Assembly: GCA_021825295.1 (NCBI GenBank)
Contig: JAKAHV010000003.1
Location: 1 to 64,000, forward strand
Direction of reading: 5' to 3'
DNA: 64,000 bases
Origin: Nitrospirota bacterium
GTDB taxonomy: Bacteria; Nitrospirota; Thermodesulfovibrionia; Thermodesulfovibrionales; JdFR-88
In this document: positions 8,769 to 16,029 of the stretch, in pieces
How positions within the stretch are numbered: position 1 is the first letter of the stretch
Layout of the letters: every line of letters starts with the position of its first letter
Translations under genes and position numbers: made by a program
Notes under the pieces: model-generated
The model's database searches: none
Seen by the model: only the letters and a program-made list of their open reading frames with translations
What the model was told of the DNA's origin: nothing

Positions 8769-9155
8769 ATGGGGAAAGAAACGAAGAAAAAGAAGATACT
8801 CATTGCTGAAGACGAAAGCATCACGGCGATGAGCATGGCCGACCTGCTGGAGCTTTGGGGATATGAGGTTTGCGAACCGGCGGCCTCGGCCGCGGAGGCC
8901 CTGAGGCGGGCCGAAGCGGAGAGGCCGGACCTGGCCATTCTCGATATAAAGCTCAGGGGAGAGACAAGCGGCATCGAACTGGCCGGGCAGCTCATGCGGG
9001 ACTTCCACATTCCCATAATCTTCATTTCGGGCTATGCCGACAGCGGAATTAAAAAACAGGCCGACACGACCGGGGCCGCCGGTTTTCTTGTAAAGCCATT
9101 CGATCTGGACCAGCTTAAGGCAACCCTTGAGGACGCCCTGAGACCGGACTTTTAG
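8769..9155 (+). CDS. stand-alone response regulator receiver protein
   Basis: A 128-residue CheY-like receiver with no output domain. Acidic pair E14/D15, phospho-acceptor D59 in LAILDIKL, switch residue S87 in FISGYAD and K109 in LVKPF are all present. It follows the kinase gene closely and is its likely partner. The product may act by protein interaction or pass phosphate to another protein. The ATG at 8769 begins the usual charged leader before the first strand (KILIAEDE). Confidence 0.9.
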   Translation: MGKETKKKKILIAEDESITAMSMADLLELWGYEVCEPAASAAEALRRAEAERPDLAILDIKLRGETSGIELAGQLMRDFHIPIIFISGYADSGIKKQADTTGAAGFLVKPFDLDQLKATLEDALRPDF

Positions 9156-9164
9156 CGGCCACCG

Positions 9165-9350
9165 TCACTGCTTCCGTCCTTCAGTGAAAAAATGCATCAG
9201 GAAATCGCAGTCCTTCGGGGAGAGGTCAAACTGCAGGCAGGCCTCCTCGATCAGTTTGTACAGGCTTTTTTCAGGCTCCTCGTCGCGCTGCTTCGACACC
9301 CACCTGACCGCCCGCCTGAGCTGTTCGCCCTCTGGAAGAATGTCCGTCAT
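9165..9350 (-). CDS. conserved 61-residue protein of unknown function
   Basis: A very small acidic protein with LPEGEQLRRAVRWVSKQR near the start, then IEEACLQFDLSPKDCDFLMHFF. I recall similar short proteins in Geobacter-like and Nitrospirota genomes, but know of no assigned role. It is credible because a perfect-looking AAGGAGG lies 5 nt upstream of the ATG and the sequence has a compact, all-helical pattern with a conserved-looking FDLSP turn. It lies on the opposite strand to the receiver gene, tail to tail. Confidence 0.65.
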   Translation of the reverse strand: MTDILPEGEQLRRAVRWVSKQRDEEPEKSLYKLIEEACLQFDLSPKDCDFLMHFFTEGRKQ

Positions 9351-9411
9351 GACTCCTCCTTCTCTCCTGCCCGGTCCGAAGACTGAATAACCCCGGCAGG
9401 GCGAATTCTCT

Positions 9412-10197
9412 TCATTCCCGTATGATGCTCCAATGCGCCATGGCGTCTTTTGCAGCCGCGGCCCAGTCCCGGCGCGATATCGCTATGGCCCCCATCCTTA
9501 TCCCCGGAGCAAACATGCCCACGCCCTTTTCGCACGCCTCCCGCGCGCCTGTCCCGTCCGCTATCATATCATAGACGGCCCTTGCCAGCATCTTCCTGAT
9601 GCTCTCCTCCCCCAGTCCGGTGACGGCCACCGCGCCGCGGGCGCCGGCATAAAACCCGCATCCCGGCATCGGCGTGTCGCCAACCCTGCCGACCATCATC
9701 GGAGAGGCCCCTCCCGTGGAGGAAGCCACCGCGAAAACCCCTTTTTTATCCAGGGCGACGACCCCGATCGTATCGGAAGGAGCCCTCCGGCCGACCCTCA
9801 TGGAAAAATCGCGGAAAGGCGCGAAGCCCAGTTGCCTGGCGAAGACCTCCGCCCCCCGGCCTGCCAGCGCAACATGCGGAGTTCCGGTGACGGCCCGCGC
9901 AAGCAGCACCGGGTTCTTCACTTCCCTCACATTGATGACCACCCCGATCTTACCGGCCGAATCCATCACCGCCGCGTCCATCTCAATTGTCCTGCCGTCG
10001 ATTCGCAGCACCGAGCCCGTCCCCGCGTTGAACCTCCCGTCGTCTTCAAGGATGCGCGCGGCCTCGACTGCCGCGTCGAGCGAACCTTCCCCCGCATCGA
10101 GCATCCTGATAGCGGATTCGCAGGCCGCCCTGCACCCGTCTGACAATTCCATGGGGGAGCCGGCCCCTCCATGGGCCACCACCCCGTATGAGATCAT
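9412..10197 (-). CDS. iaaA: isoaspartyl peptidase/L-asparaginase family Ntn-hydrolase
   Basis: A 261-residue proenzyme of the asparaginase 2 family, which hydrolyses beta-aspartyl dipeptides and often asparagine. The family start VVAHGGAG, the region FNAGTGSVLRIDG, the self-cleavage site SDTIGVVALDKKG with the nucleophilic Thr of DT, and the substrate loop GRVGDTPMPGCGFYA are all present. The subunit boundary would fall near residue 140. It is shorter than the roughly 310-residue enterobacterial enzyme. The product would be cytoplasmic. It is transcribed away from the CopC/Hgc locus and shares no obvious pathway with it. Confidence 0.88.
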   Translation of the reverse strand: MISYGVVAHGGAGSPMELSDGCRAACESAIRMLDAGEGSLDAAVEAARILEDDGRFNAGTGSVLRIDGRTIEMDAAVMDSAGKIGVVINVREVKNPVLLARAVTGTPHVALAGRGAEVFARQLGFAPFRDFSMRVGRRAPSDTIGVVALDKKGVFAVASSTGGASPMMVGRVGDTPMPGCGFYAGARGAVAVTGLGEESIRKMLARAVYDMIADGTGAREACEKGVGMFAPGIRMGAIAISRRDWAAAAKDAMAHWSIIRE

Positions 10198-10278
10198 GAA
10201 TCAGTATAGCTCAAAACGGGCCGGCCTATTCACATCATGCGTATTTCCTGATATGTTTAGGTCATGCGGGAGTCCCAA

Positions 10279-11220
10279 ATGCGTCATTCCCCGCTTGACC
10301 GGGGAATCCACAAGTTTTTTCTTTTCCTCCTGCCCCTCTTATCCGTGCTTTCCGGCCTTCTCATTCCCGCGGACTGCCGCGCCCATGGATTTGCCGGGAA
10401 GAGGTTTTTCCCTACCACATTCCAGGTGGACGACCCCTTCATTTCCGATGAGTTTTCGGTTCTGGTAAACAATTCGAAGCCGGCAGGCCCTTCCGCCAAC
10501 TCCACCGAAATCAATATCGACTATTCAAAGCGCATCGCGCCGCGCTTCGGGCTGGAATTCCATGACGCCTATCAGCACATTACCTCCGCCAGCGGCGACG
10601 CCAACGGCTGGGAAAATTTTGACCTGGGCGCAAAATGGCAGTTTCTCACAAGGGCGGAGCATGAGGCAATCGCCTCATTCGGCACGGATGTCGAGATCGG
10701 CGGGACCGGGGCGCGTCAGGTGTCGGATTCCTTCTCGACCGTCTCACCCGCCCTCTTTTTCGGCAAGGGGTTCCCCGAGTTCTCCCACGCGCTAAAATAT
10801 CTGAGGCCGCTTGCCATAACGGGCGTCATCGGGCCGAATTTTCCCACAAAAAGGACGAACCTCACGGAAGCCGGAGTCGAACGGAACCCGGTCACGCTAA
10901 CATGGGCCTTTACCGTTCAATACAGTTTCATATACCTGCAGTCCTTCGTAAAGTACCTGGGGCTTCCAGCCCCTTTAAACCATATGGTGTTTGTGACCGA
11001 GTTTCCCATGCAGACCAACCTCAGCCGGGACGACAAGGGCCTTACTACGGGGACCGTCAACCCCGGCGTCGTCTGGTTCGGAAAGTTCATGGAGCTGGGG
11101 GTCGCAGCCGAGATCCCGGTGAATTCCAGCTCCGGCAGGGGGGTGGGCGTGCTCGGCCTGATCCACCTCTTTGTGGACGACCTGTGGCCCACCGGCATAG
11201 GCGGACCAGTATTCCATTAA
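10279..11220 (+). CDS. outer-membrane barrel protein upstream of copC
   Basis: A 313-residue exported protein. The signal peptide (residues about 10-33, ending DCRA) leads to HGFAGKRFFPTTFQVDDPF and then many short beta strands typical of an outer-membrane barrel or periplasmic beta protein. Proteins like this occur next to copC/copD-type genes in other bacteria, but I know of no tested function; metal or porin-like transport is a guess. I chose the ATG at 10279 because GGGAG lies 6 nt upstream; an in-frame ATG at 10264 is the alternative. Unusually, codons 3-10 lie inside a REP-like hairpin. It is followed by copC after one nucleotide. Confidence 0.65.
   Translation: MRHSPLDRGIHKFFLFLLPLLSVLSGLLIPADCRAHGFAGKRFFPTTFQVDDPFISDEFSVLVNNSKPAGPSANSTEINIDYSKRIAPRFGLEFHDAYQHITSASGDANGWENFDLGAKWQFLTRAEHEAIASFGTDVEIGGTGARQVSDSFSTVSPALFFGKGFPEFSHALKYLRPLAITGVIGPNFPTKRTNLTEAGVERNPVTLTWAFTVQYSFIYLQSFVKYLGLPAPLNHMVFVTEFPMQTNLSRDDKGLTTGTVNPGVVWFGKFMELGVAAEIPVNSSSGRGVGVLGLIHLFVDDLWPTGIGGPVFH
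10286..10307 (+). repeat. REP-like hairpin inside the start of the barrel gene
   Basis: ATTCCCCG (10286-10293) and CGGGGAAT (10300-10307) form an 8-bp stem with a 6-nt loop, beginning 4 nt after the initiating ATG. A related CATTCCCG...CGGGAAT hairpin lies at 14171-14198. The stem could mask the start codon and limit translation. Confidence 0.55.
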
Positions 11221-11221
11221 G

Positions 11222-11593
11222 ATGGATAACGGGCGTATTTCTCTTTTCATCTCATTTTTTCTGGCATATATGCTGATTTCGTCCATTCCCGCCAGCGGCC
11301 ACGCTTTCCCCGACCATTCGGAGCCCGAGGTGGGCTCGACGGTCTCCGGTCCGGTCACCAGTGTGCGCATCTGGTTCGACAGCGACCTGGAGCCACTCTT
11401 CTCCACGATAGTTGTCAAAAATTCAGCCGGCAAACAGGTGGACAAGGGGGACAGCCACGTGGCCCCCTCCAACGATGCGCTTCTGACAGTGGATGTGCCG
11501 CCCCTGCCCCCCGGGAAATATCACGTATACTGGAGCGTCGTGGCAAGGGACACACACAGGACAGAGGGGGATTTCACATTCACAGTCAAATAA
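11222..11593 (+). CDS. copC: CopC-family periplasmic copper-binding protein
   Basis: A 123-residue exported protein. Signal peptide residues 1-26 end ASG, leaving His as the new N-terminus (HAFPDHSEPEVGS); in CopC proteins this His is a Cu(II) ligand together with the Asp and His of a DxH motif, seen here as RDTHRTEGDF. The fold is a small cupredoxin-like barrel. It lies between the barrel gene and copD, an arrangement known for copper uptake or periplasmic copper handling. No Met-rich Cu(I) site is evident, so it is likely a Cu(II)-only type. Confidence 0.88.
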   Translation: MDNGRISLFISFFLAYMLISSIPASGHAFPDHSEPEVGSTVSGPVTSVRIWFDSDLEPLFSTIVVKNSAGKQVDKGDSHVAPSNDALLTVDVPPLPPGKYHVYWSVVARDTHRTEGDFTFTVK

Positions 11594-11605
11594 GCCGGAG
11601 ACCCG

Positions 11606-12700
11606 ATGATGATAGTTGACGTGGCCGCGCGGTGGATAGAGCTTGTCTCGTTCGTCTTTCTGGCCGGAACGGTCATCTGCCGCCTGTGGGTCCTTCCGCC
11701 GGCCCGCGGCGGCCGCTCTATCCAGCCAAATATGTGGCGGCCTTTTGGCCCGGCAATCGGAATAATGGCGGCCGCGGCCGCAGTCGAACTGCTGGCGCGC
11801 GTCTCGGCAATAAGCGGCACATCCTTTTGGGCCGCGGCCGGCCTGCTTCCGCTTGTCGTCTCCCATACCCACTTCGGGCGCGTGTGGCTGATACGCGTGG
11901 CGCTGCTGGCGCTGCTTGCCATTGTATTTCTTGGCTCGGGAGCGAAGCGCCGCGAAAGACGCCCGGCTCTTCTTTTGATGCTCCTTGCCGTACTGCTGGT
12001 CTCGATGACCGAAAGCGCATACGGGCACCCTGCCGACAAGGGGGATTTCACATTCCGCGAGGCGAACGACTGGTTCCACCTGCTGGGGGCGGAGGCATGG
12101 GGCGGCGGGCTGCTTGCCCTGTCAGTGCTCGTCCTTCCGCAAATCCTGAGGCCGGGGGGATTTCCGGATGATGAAAACCGGCCTGCCCTGATTGCGGGCG
12201 TCGCGCGCAGGTTCTCGGCCCTGGCAGGCATCGCTGTGGCGGTCATGGCGGTTACCTCGTCATTCAATTATCTGCTTTACATCGGCGGCTCCCGGGCGCT
12301 CCTGGATACGTCTTACGGACTTACTGATCTCGCAAAGATATTCTTCTTTCTTGCCCTGCTGGCCCTCGGCGCGTTCAACAGGTATATAAGCGTGCCGGCC
12401 CTGGAGAGGTGGGCGGGATTGCCTGCCCGAAAACGCGGCGTTGCCGGACGGACGGCCGCCCGGTTTTACTCGCCGTTTGCGGGAGGGCGCGAGGGCCGGG
12501 AAATGGCCTTTTTGTTCAAACGCATGGTGGCGGCGGAGGCGATCATCGCCATTGCGATTCTTTTCTGCGCCGCGCTCCTCGGCCATGAAACCCCCGCAAA
12601 ACATGCCATACACATGAAACAGATGCAGGCTTCGGCCCATGTCCATGACCCGGCGTGGGATGATGGACGGCATGCAGCGGGCGTTTGGTATAATCAATAA
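11606..12700 (+). CDS. copD: CopD-family inner-membrane copper transport protein
   Basis: A 364-residue polytopic membrane protein with about eight hydrophobic helices; the CopD domain (about 180-290) includes RFSALAGIAVAVMAVTSSFNY-like small-residue helices and the stretch DTSYGLTDLAKIFFFLALL. In known systems CopC and CopD together move copper into the cytoplasm. GGAG precedes ATG ATG at 11606. The C-terminal tail is His/Met-rich (several His and Met between residues about 330 and 360), which could bind metal. Its stop codon is directly followed by the hgcA start with no spacer. Confidence 0.86.
   Translation: MMIVDVAARWIELVSFVFLAGTVICRLWVLPPARGGRSIQPNMWRPFGPAIGIMAAAAAVELLARVSAISGTSFWAAAGLLPLVVSHTHFGRVWLIRVALLALLAIVFLGSGAKRRERRPALLLMLLAVLLVSMTESAYGHPADKGDFTFREANDWFHLLGAEAWGGGLLALSVLVLPQILRPGGFPDDENRPALIAGVARRFSALAGIAVAVMAVTSSFNYLLYIGGSRALLDTSYGLTDLAKIFFFLALLALGAFNRYISVPALERWAGLPARKRGVAGRTAARFYSPFAGGREGREMAFLFKRMVAAEAIIAIAILFCAALLGHETPAKHAIHMKQMQASAHVHDPAWDDGRHAAGVWYNQ
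12686..12694 (+). promoter_or_regulatory. extended -10 promoter directly before hgcA
   Basis: TGGTATAAT is a perfect extended -10 (TGnTATAAT) within the last codons of copD. The box ends 6 nt before the hgcA ATG, so transcription would start on or next to that ATG. A weak -35-like TGGACG lies 19 nt upstream at 12664. hgcA has no Shine-Dalgarno sequence, which fits a leaderless message, but coupling to copD is also possible. Confidence 0.5.
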
Positions 12701-13840
12701 ATGCCTGAAATCAAGCTGGTCCTCAAAAAAGACGAAAACGCGGCCTCCGGCCGGACTTGCTGTGCGCCGGCAGCCCTGCCGGCAGGACCATGGGTGGCAG
12801 GCTCCGTGAACACCCCCTGCGGCCAGGCGCCAGGGATATCGACGGAGCTTACCCGCAGGGACCGCTGGGATAATTTCAAATGCAGGGTAAGCTCTTTCAG
12901 GAACGATTACGCCGTCCCGCCGGGATTATATGCCGTGGGCGCGCCGGACAGGGAATCCGAGGTGTTCGTGAGCGCCAATTACAAATTCAGTTTCGATACG
13001 CTCAGGCGGCAGTTAAAAGGCCTGAACGCCTGGGTCCTCGTCCTGGACACTAAAGGCATAAACGTATGGTGCGCCGCGGGCAAGGGCACTTTCGGGACAA
13101 ACGAACTGATCAGACGGATTTCATCCGTCAATCTGGCGGCGGTGGCCGGTCACGGAAAGATCGTGCTGCCTCAGCTTGGGGCCCCCGGAGTGAGCGCGCA
13201 TGAGGTAAGTAAGGCGACGGGTTTCAGGGTCATTTACGGGCCTGTGCGCGCAAAAGACATTCCGGAGTTTATCAAGGCGGGATACAAGGCCACCCGGGAG
13301 ATGCGGACCGTAAAATTCACCTTTTGGGACAGGCTTGTGCTCTCCCCGATGGAGATCATCCCAGCGATGAAAAAGTATTATCCGCTTTACGCCCTCTTCG
13401 CCCTGGCCGTCTTCGGCCTGCAGCCCTCCGGCATATTGTTCCGGAGCGCCTTCACAGGCGCGCTGCCTTTTCTTCTTCTGGGATTGGCATCGGTCTTTAG
13501 CGGGGCCTTTCTGACGCCTGTTCTCCTGCCTTATGTCCCGTTCCGGTCCTTCGCGGTAAAAGGCTGGATAATGGGCGCGGCTGCGCTGCTTTTTTCAATG
13601 GAATCGTCCACATGGTTTAAGCTGGTGCGGACAAACGTGGAGCTGCTTGCGCTCTGCCTTCTTTTTTTCCCTATGGCAAGCTCGTATATCGCGCTTCAAT
13701 TTACGGGTTCCACGACTTTCACCGGGATGTCCGGCGTCAAAAAAGAGCTGAAGACCGCCATCCCCATCTACATGGCCTCGGCCGTAATATCCCTGCTCCT
13801 TCTGGCCGCATACAAGCTCACAGAATGGAGGCTCATATGA
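12701..13840 (+). CDS. hgcA: HgcA, corrinoid methyl-transfer protein for mercury methylation
   Basis: HgcA passes a methyl group from its cobalamin to Hg(II), giving methylmercury. The 379 residues contain the diagnostic cap-helix motif NVWCAAGK (121-128) whose C124 corresponds to the Cys that coordinates cobalt, preceded by WVLVLDTKGI and followed by GTFGTNEL. The globular cobalamin domain spans about 55-205; a membrane domain with about five helices (228-375) follows. This matches the characterised protein, whereas ordinary CFeSP proteins lack the membrane part. The N-terminal 60 residues contain C20, C21 and C40 and are not conserved in my memory. It abuts copD and overlaps hgcB (ATGA). 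A nearby cobalamin adenosyltransferase gene shows that the cell handles corrinoids. Confidence 0.96.
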   Translation: MPEIKLVLKKDENAASGRTCCAPAALPAGPWVAGSVNTPCGQAPGISTELTRRDRWDNFKCRVSSFRNDYAVPPGLYAVGAPDRESEVFVSANYKFSFDTLRRQLKGLNAWVLVLDTKGINVWCAAGKGTFGTNELIRRISSVNLAAVAGHGKIVLPQLGAPGVSAHEVSKATGFRVIYGPVRAKDIPEFIKAGYKATREMRTVKFTFWDRLVLSPMEIIPAMKKYYPLYALFALAVFGLQPSGILFRSAFTGALPFLLLGLASVFSGAFLTPVLLPYVPFRSFAVKGWIMGAAALLFSMESSTWFKLVRTNVELLALCLLFFPMASSYIALQFTGSTTFTGMSGVKKELKTAIPIYMASAVISLLLLAAYKLTEWRLI

Positions 13841-14133
13841 AATATCTTGCAAACACAGCCACCCTGCGGATATCCCCTGAAAAATGCGTTGGCTGCGGCA
13901 TGTGCGCGGAGGTCTGCCCGCATGCCGTATTCAGTTTCGAGGGCGGCAAGGCGGCCATCTCCGGCCTGGATGCCTGCATGGAGTGCGGGGCATGCGTGAA
14001 CAACTGCCCGGCGGGCGCCCTGAGCGTAAACAGGGGAGTGGGATGCGCCGCCGCCATCATAAACGGCATGCTCACCGGCGGAGAGCCCTCCTGCGACTGC
14101 AGCCCGAAAGGCGGGAAAGGGAGCTGCTGCTAA
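13837..14133 (+). CDS. hgcB: HgcB, 2[4Fe-4S] ferredoxin partner of HgcA
   Basis: Reduces the HgcA corrinoid for mercury methylation. The 98 residues hold two cluster motifs, C17-x2-C20-x2-C23-x3-C27P and C47-x2-C50-x2-C53-x3-C57P, then the family-specific C70 in VGCAAAIING, and a C-terminal vicinal pair C97-C98; the extra cysteines are those thought to hand over Hg(II). Two more cysteines, C86 and C88, add to the thiol-rich tail. The ATG at 13837 has GGAGG 5 nt upstream and overlaps the hgcA stop; an in-frame ATG at 13825 lies before this binding site and is rejected. Confidence 0.95.
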   Translation: MKYLANTATLRISPEKCVGCGMCAEVCPHAVFSFEGGKAAISGLDACMECGACVNNCPAGALSVNRGVGCAAAIINGMLTGGEPSCDCSPKGGKGSCC

Positions 14134-14170
14134 TGTCCCGTCCCAAAAGTTCGCTGCAAAAAGCTTTGTC

Positions 14171-14198
14171 ATTCCCGCAAGCGGAGCGCACCGGGAAT
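14171..14198. repeat. REP-like hairpin after hgcB
   Basis: ATTCCCG (14171-14177) and CGGGAAT (14192-14198) form an imperfect stem around a GC-rich centre. It lies about 40 nt after hgcB and is not followed by a T run, so it is better read as a dispersed repeat than a terminator. The rest of 14134-14279 has no gene. Confidence 0.45.
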
Positions 14199-14279
14199 CC
14201 TTCTTAAAGAATGTTTCCGGACAAGGAGTGAAGTCCTGTTTGCCGCATTTACGGCAACGACGTGATCTCCTAATTCCGG

Positions 14280-14437
14280 GTAGAGTAGGAAGCTGATTCC
14301 CATTGCAGTCCAGAGTTTCGGGACGCCTCGCCGCACGCGGCTACTACGTATCAACAGACTGGGCTCGTTCATCAGCCTCCCCTCATCAAACCGTGCGTGC
14401 GATTTCCCCGCACACGGCTTTCCGATGTTCTTCACCA
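14280..14437 (-). ncRNA. 3' end of a group II intron (domains V and VI)
   Basis: On the minus strand, right after the maturase stop, a 34-nt domain V lies at 14421-14388: AAAGCCGT pairs with ACGGTTT, GTGCG with CGCAC, with the two-nucleotide bulge typical of this catalytic hairpin and an A-rich loop. The sequence continues through a long domain VI-like segment to CCTACTCTACCC (14289-14278), similar to known intron 3' ends. The exact 3' boundary is my estimate. Confidence 0.7.
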
Positions 14438-14977
14438 TCAGGCATGCGCCTTCTTCCAGGCCGCTGATGTTGGCACTTTATAAAGCCCGTACCGTTCATA
14501 TAACGCCCGTTGTGGAAACCGGACGTATCCCGTTTTCCTGTTTCTGACCTTATGCCGCTTACGCAAGTGCGTTATCAAACGCTCTTCCAGATGGTATCTC
14601 ACAAGAGCCAGTATCTGACTGCAATTGCGATAGTGAAAGTAACCCACCCACCCGCGAACGGTGGCGTTGACCTCATTCACTACCCATTCAAGAGGCATGA
14701 TTGTCCGCTCTCGTGAAGTGAGTCCGGTAATCCGGTCTTTAACGGTTTGCAGGGACTTCTTTGAAGGCTGAACGTGAGGATAGTAATTCCCTGTTTTTCT
14801 GCCCTTCCCCATCCAGATTGTAAATCCCAGGAAGTTGAACTTGTCATTATAGGCATCAACCGTTCTGGTCTTTGCCTCATTCAGAGCAAGTTTCATCCGC
14901 TCCAGTATCCGCCGCAATGCCGCCATCGTGGACACAAATTCCGGCAAATTCCGGGAATTGGCAAATTCCGGGGACAC
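14438..14977 (-). pseudogene. truncated group II intron reverse transcriptase/maturase
   Basis: Only the C-terminal part of the intron-encoded protein remains. From MAALRRILERMK onward (codon near 14926) it shows the end of the RT thumb (FNFLGFTIWMGKGRK), the maturase X domain (GWVGYFHYRNCSQILALVRYHLEERL) and the usual tail ending in LYKVPTSAAWKKAHA. The RT palm with its YADD box is missing. The first 17 codons read through the GCAAATTCC-type repeats that now adjoin it, so the truncation was probably caused by insertion or rearrangement there. No function is expected, although the intron 3' structure is intact downstream. Confidence 0.85.
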
Positions 14978-15326
14978 AATACTTATCTCCTATTTCCTTT
15001 GTTGACAGGTTTTGGTCCCGGCTTCATCCGTTTTAACGTGCGCTCCAGCATTTTTTCAAGCTTGTTCATAAATTTATCCGGCAAATTCCGGGGACATCCG
15101 GCAAATTCCGACAGTGCAAATTCCGGGGACACAATACTTATCTCCTATTTCCTTTGTTGACAGGTTTTGGTCCCGGCTTCATCCGTTTTAACGTGCGCTC
15201 CTGACAGTGCAAATTCCGGGGACACAATACTTATCTCCTATTTCCTTTGTTGACAGGTTTTGGTCCCGGCTTCATCCGTTTTAACGTGCGCTCCAGCATT
15301 TTTTCAAGCTTGTTCATAAATTTATC
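14961..15326. repeat. three direct copies of the transposase 3' end
   Basis: The block GCAAATTCCGGGGACACAAT...GTGCGCTCC occurs at 14961-15078 (with extension to TTTATC), 15116-15201, and 15209-15326, the last being the real end of the adjacent transposase gene. Extra short GCAAATTCCGG units lie at 14943, 15080 and 15100. The copies are nearly identical, so the duplications look recent. Confidence 0.85.
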
Positions 15327-15967
15327 GTTTCCGATCGGTCTGCCGGTGCGCTCGTGGCTGCGTAGCGCCTCCATTTCCTGCTGCGATATTGCCGTATTTA
15401 AAAAATCCCTCCAATTCCCAGCCATTTCAAGTAACGGTTTCACTTTAACCAGGCCGTCATCCTTGCCTGAAATATGCGGGGCGGCGCTGCTCCAAGGGTA
15501 TTGCTCCGGTTTTTTTACAATCTTTGCCCTGACAGGATTCATTTCCACATAACGGGTCGCTGCAAGCAAATAAGTCTCATCCATCGGGAAAGAAGCAAAT
15601 CTCCCCTGCCATAAATAACCAGTCCACTTCTTACGAAAATTAATGTACCTGGTATATCTGCGATGTGCCTCGCCAATGGCTTTCCTAAATCCCTCTTCCG
15701 TCTTTGGCACTGCTATAAGATGTACATGGTTGGGCATAAGACAATAGGCCCATAGTTCGACTATGTATTTATTACACCATTCCGTCATTAAATTCTTGTA
15801 CTCCCGATAATCCTCATCACAGAAAAAAGTCTTTTGACGGCGGTTCCCCCGCTGCGTAATGTGATGCGGAAAACCTGCCGCTACAACACGCGCTATCCTT
15901 GCCATGGACGAATAATACAGTTAATCTCTCGCGTCTGTCAAGAATTAAGTATTGTGTCCCCGGAATT
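15212..15967 (-). mobile_element. REP-associated Y1 transposase element with perfect inverted ends
   Basis: A 756-bp unit bounded by perfect 22-bp inverted repeats at 15212-15233 and 15946-15967 (outer part AATTCCGGGGACACAATAC). The left repeat contains the transposase stop codon. True IS200/IS605 elements end in subterminal hairpins rather than long inverted repeats, so this more resembles a RAYT gene framed by its own REP-like target sequences. Confidence 0.75.
15231..15905 (-). CDS. REP-associated tyrosine transposase (Y1/HUH family)
   Basis: A 224-residue single-strand DNA nuclease of the Y1_Tnp type. Features: RGNRRQKTFF near the start, the HUH metal motif in MPNHVHLIAVP (residues about 57-67), RRYTRYINFRKKWTGYLWQGRFASFP and the catalytic-tyrosine helix region YLLAATRYVEMNPVRAKIV, and a basic C-terminal tail. 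Such proteins act on REP hairpins and can spread them. The reading frame is intact with no visible damage, so it may be active, consistent with the extra copies of its 3' end beside it. Confidence 0.9.
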   Translation of the reverse strand: MARIARVVAAGFPHHITQRGNRRQKTFFCDEDYREYKNLMTEWCNKYIVELWAYCLMPNHVHLIAVPKTEEGFRKAIGEAHRRYTRYINFRKKWTGYLWQGRFASFPMDETYLLAATRYVEMNPVRAKIVKKPEQYPWSSAAPHISGKDDGLVKVKPLLEMAGNWRDFLNTAISQQEMEALRSHERTGRPIGNDKFMNKLEKMLERTLKRMKPGPKPVNKGNRR

Positions 15968-16029
15968 GGGAATTGGGCTATTATTTGTGCTTCCGGGTAT
16001 TTAACCGGGGCACCTGATAAAATAAGGTC

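Noticed and set aside
14169..14438. An 89-residue minus-strand frame
   Set aside because: It runs through group II intron domains V and VI, which are structured RNA, and has no protein features.
14943..15326. CRISPR-like array
   Set aside because: The repeats are copies of transposase 3' ends of unequal spacing, with no uniform spacers and no cas genes.
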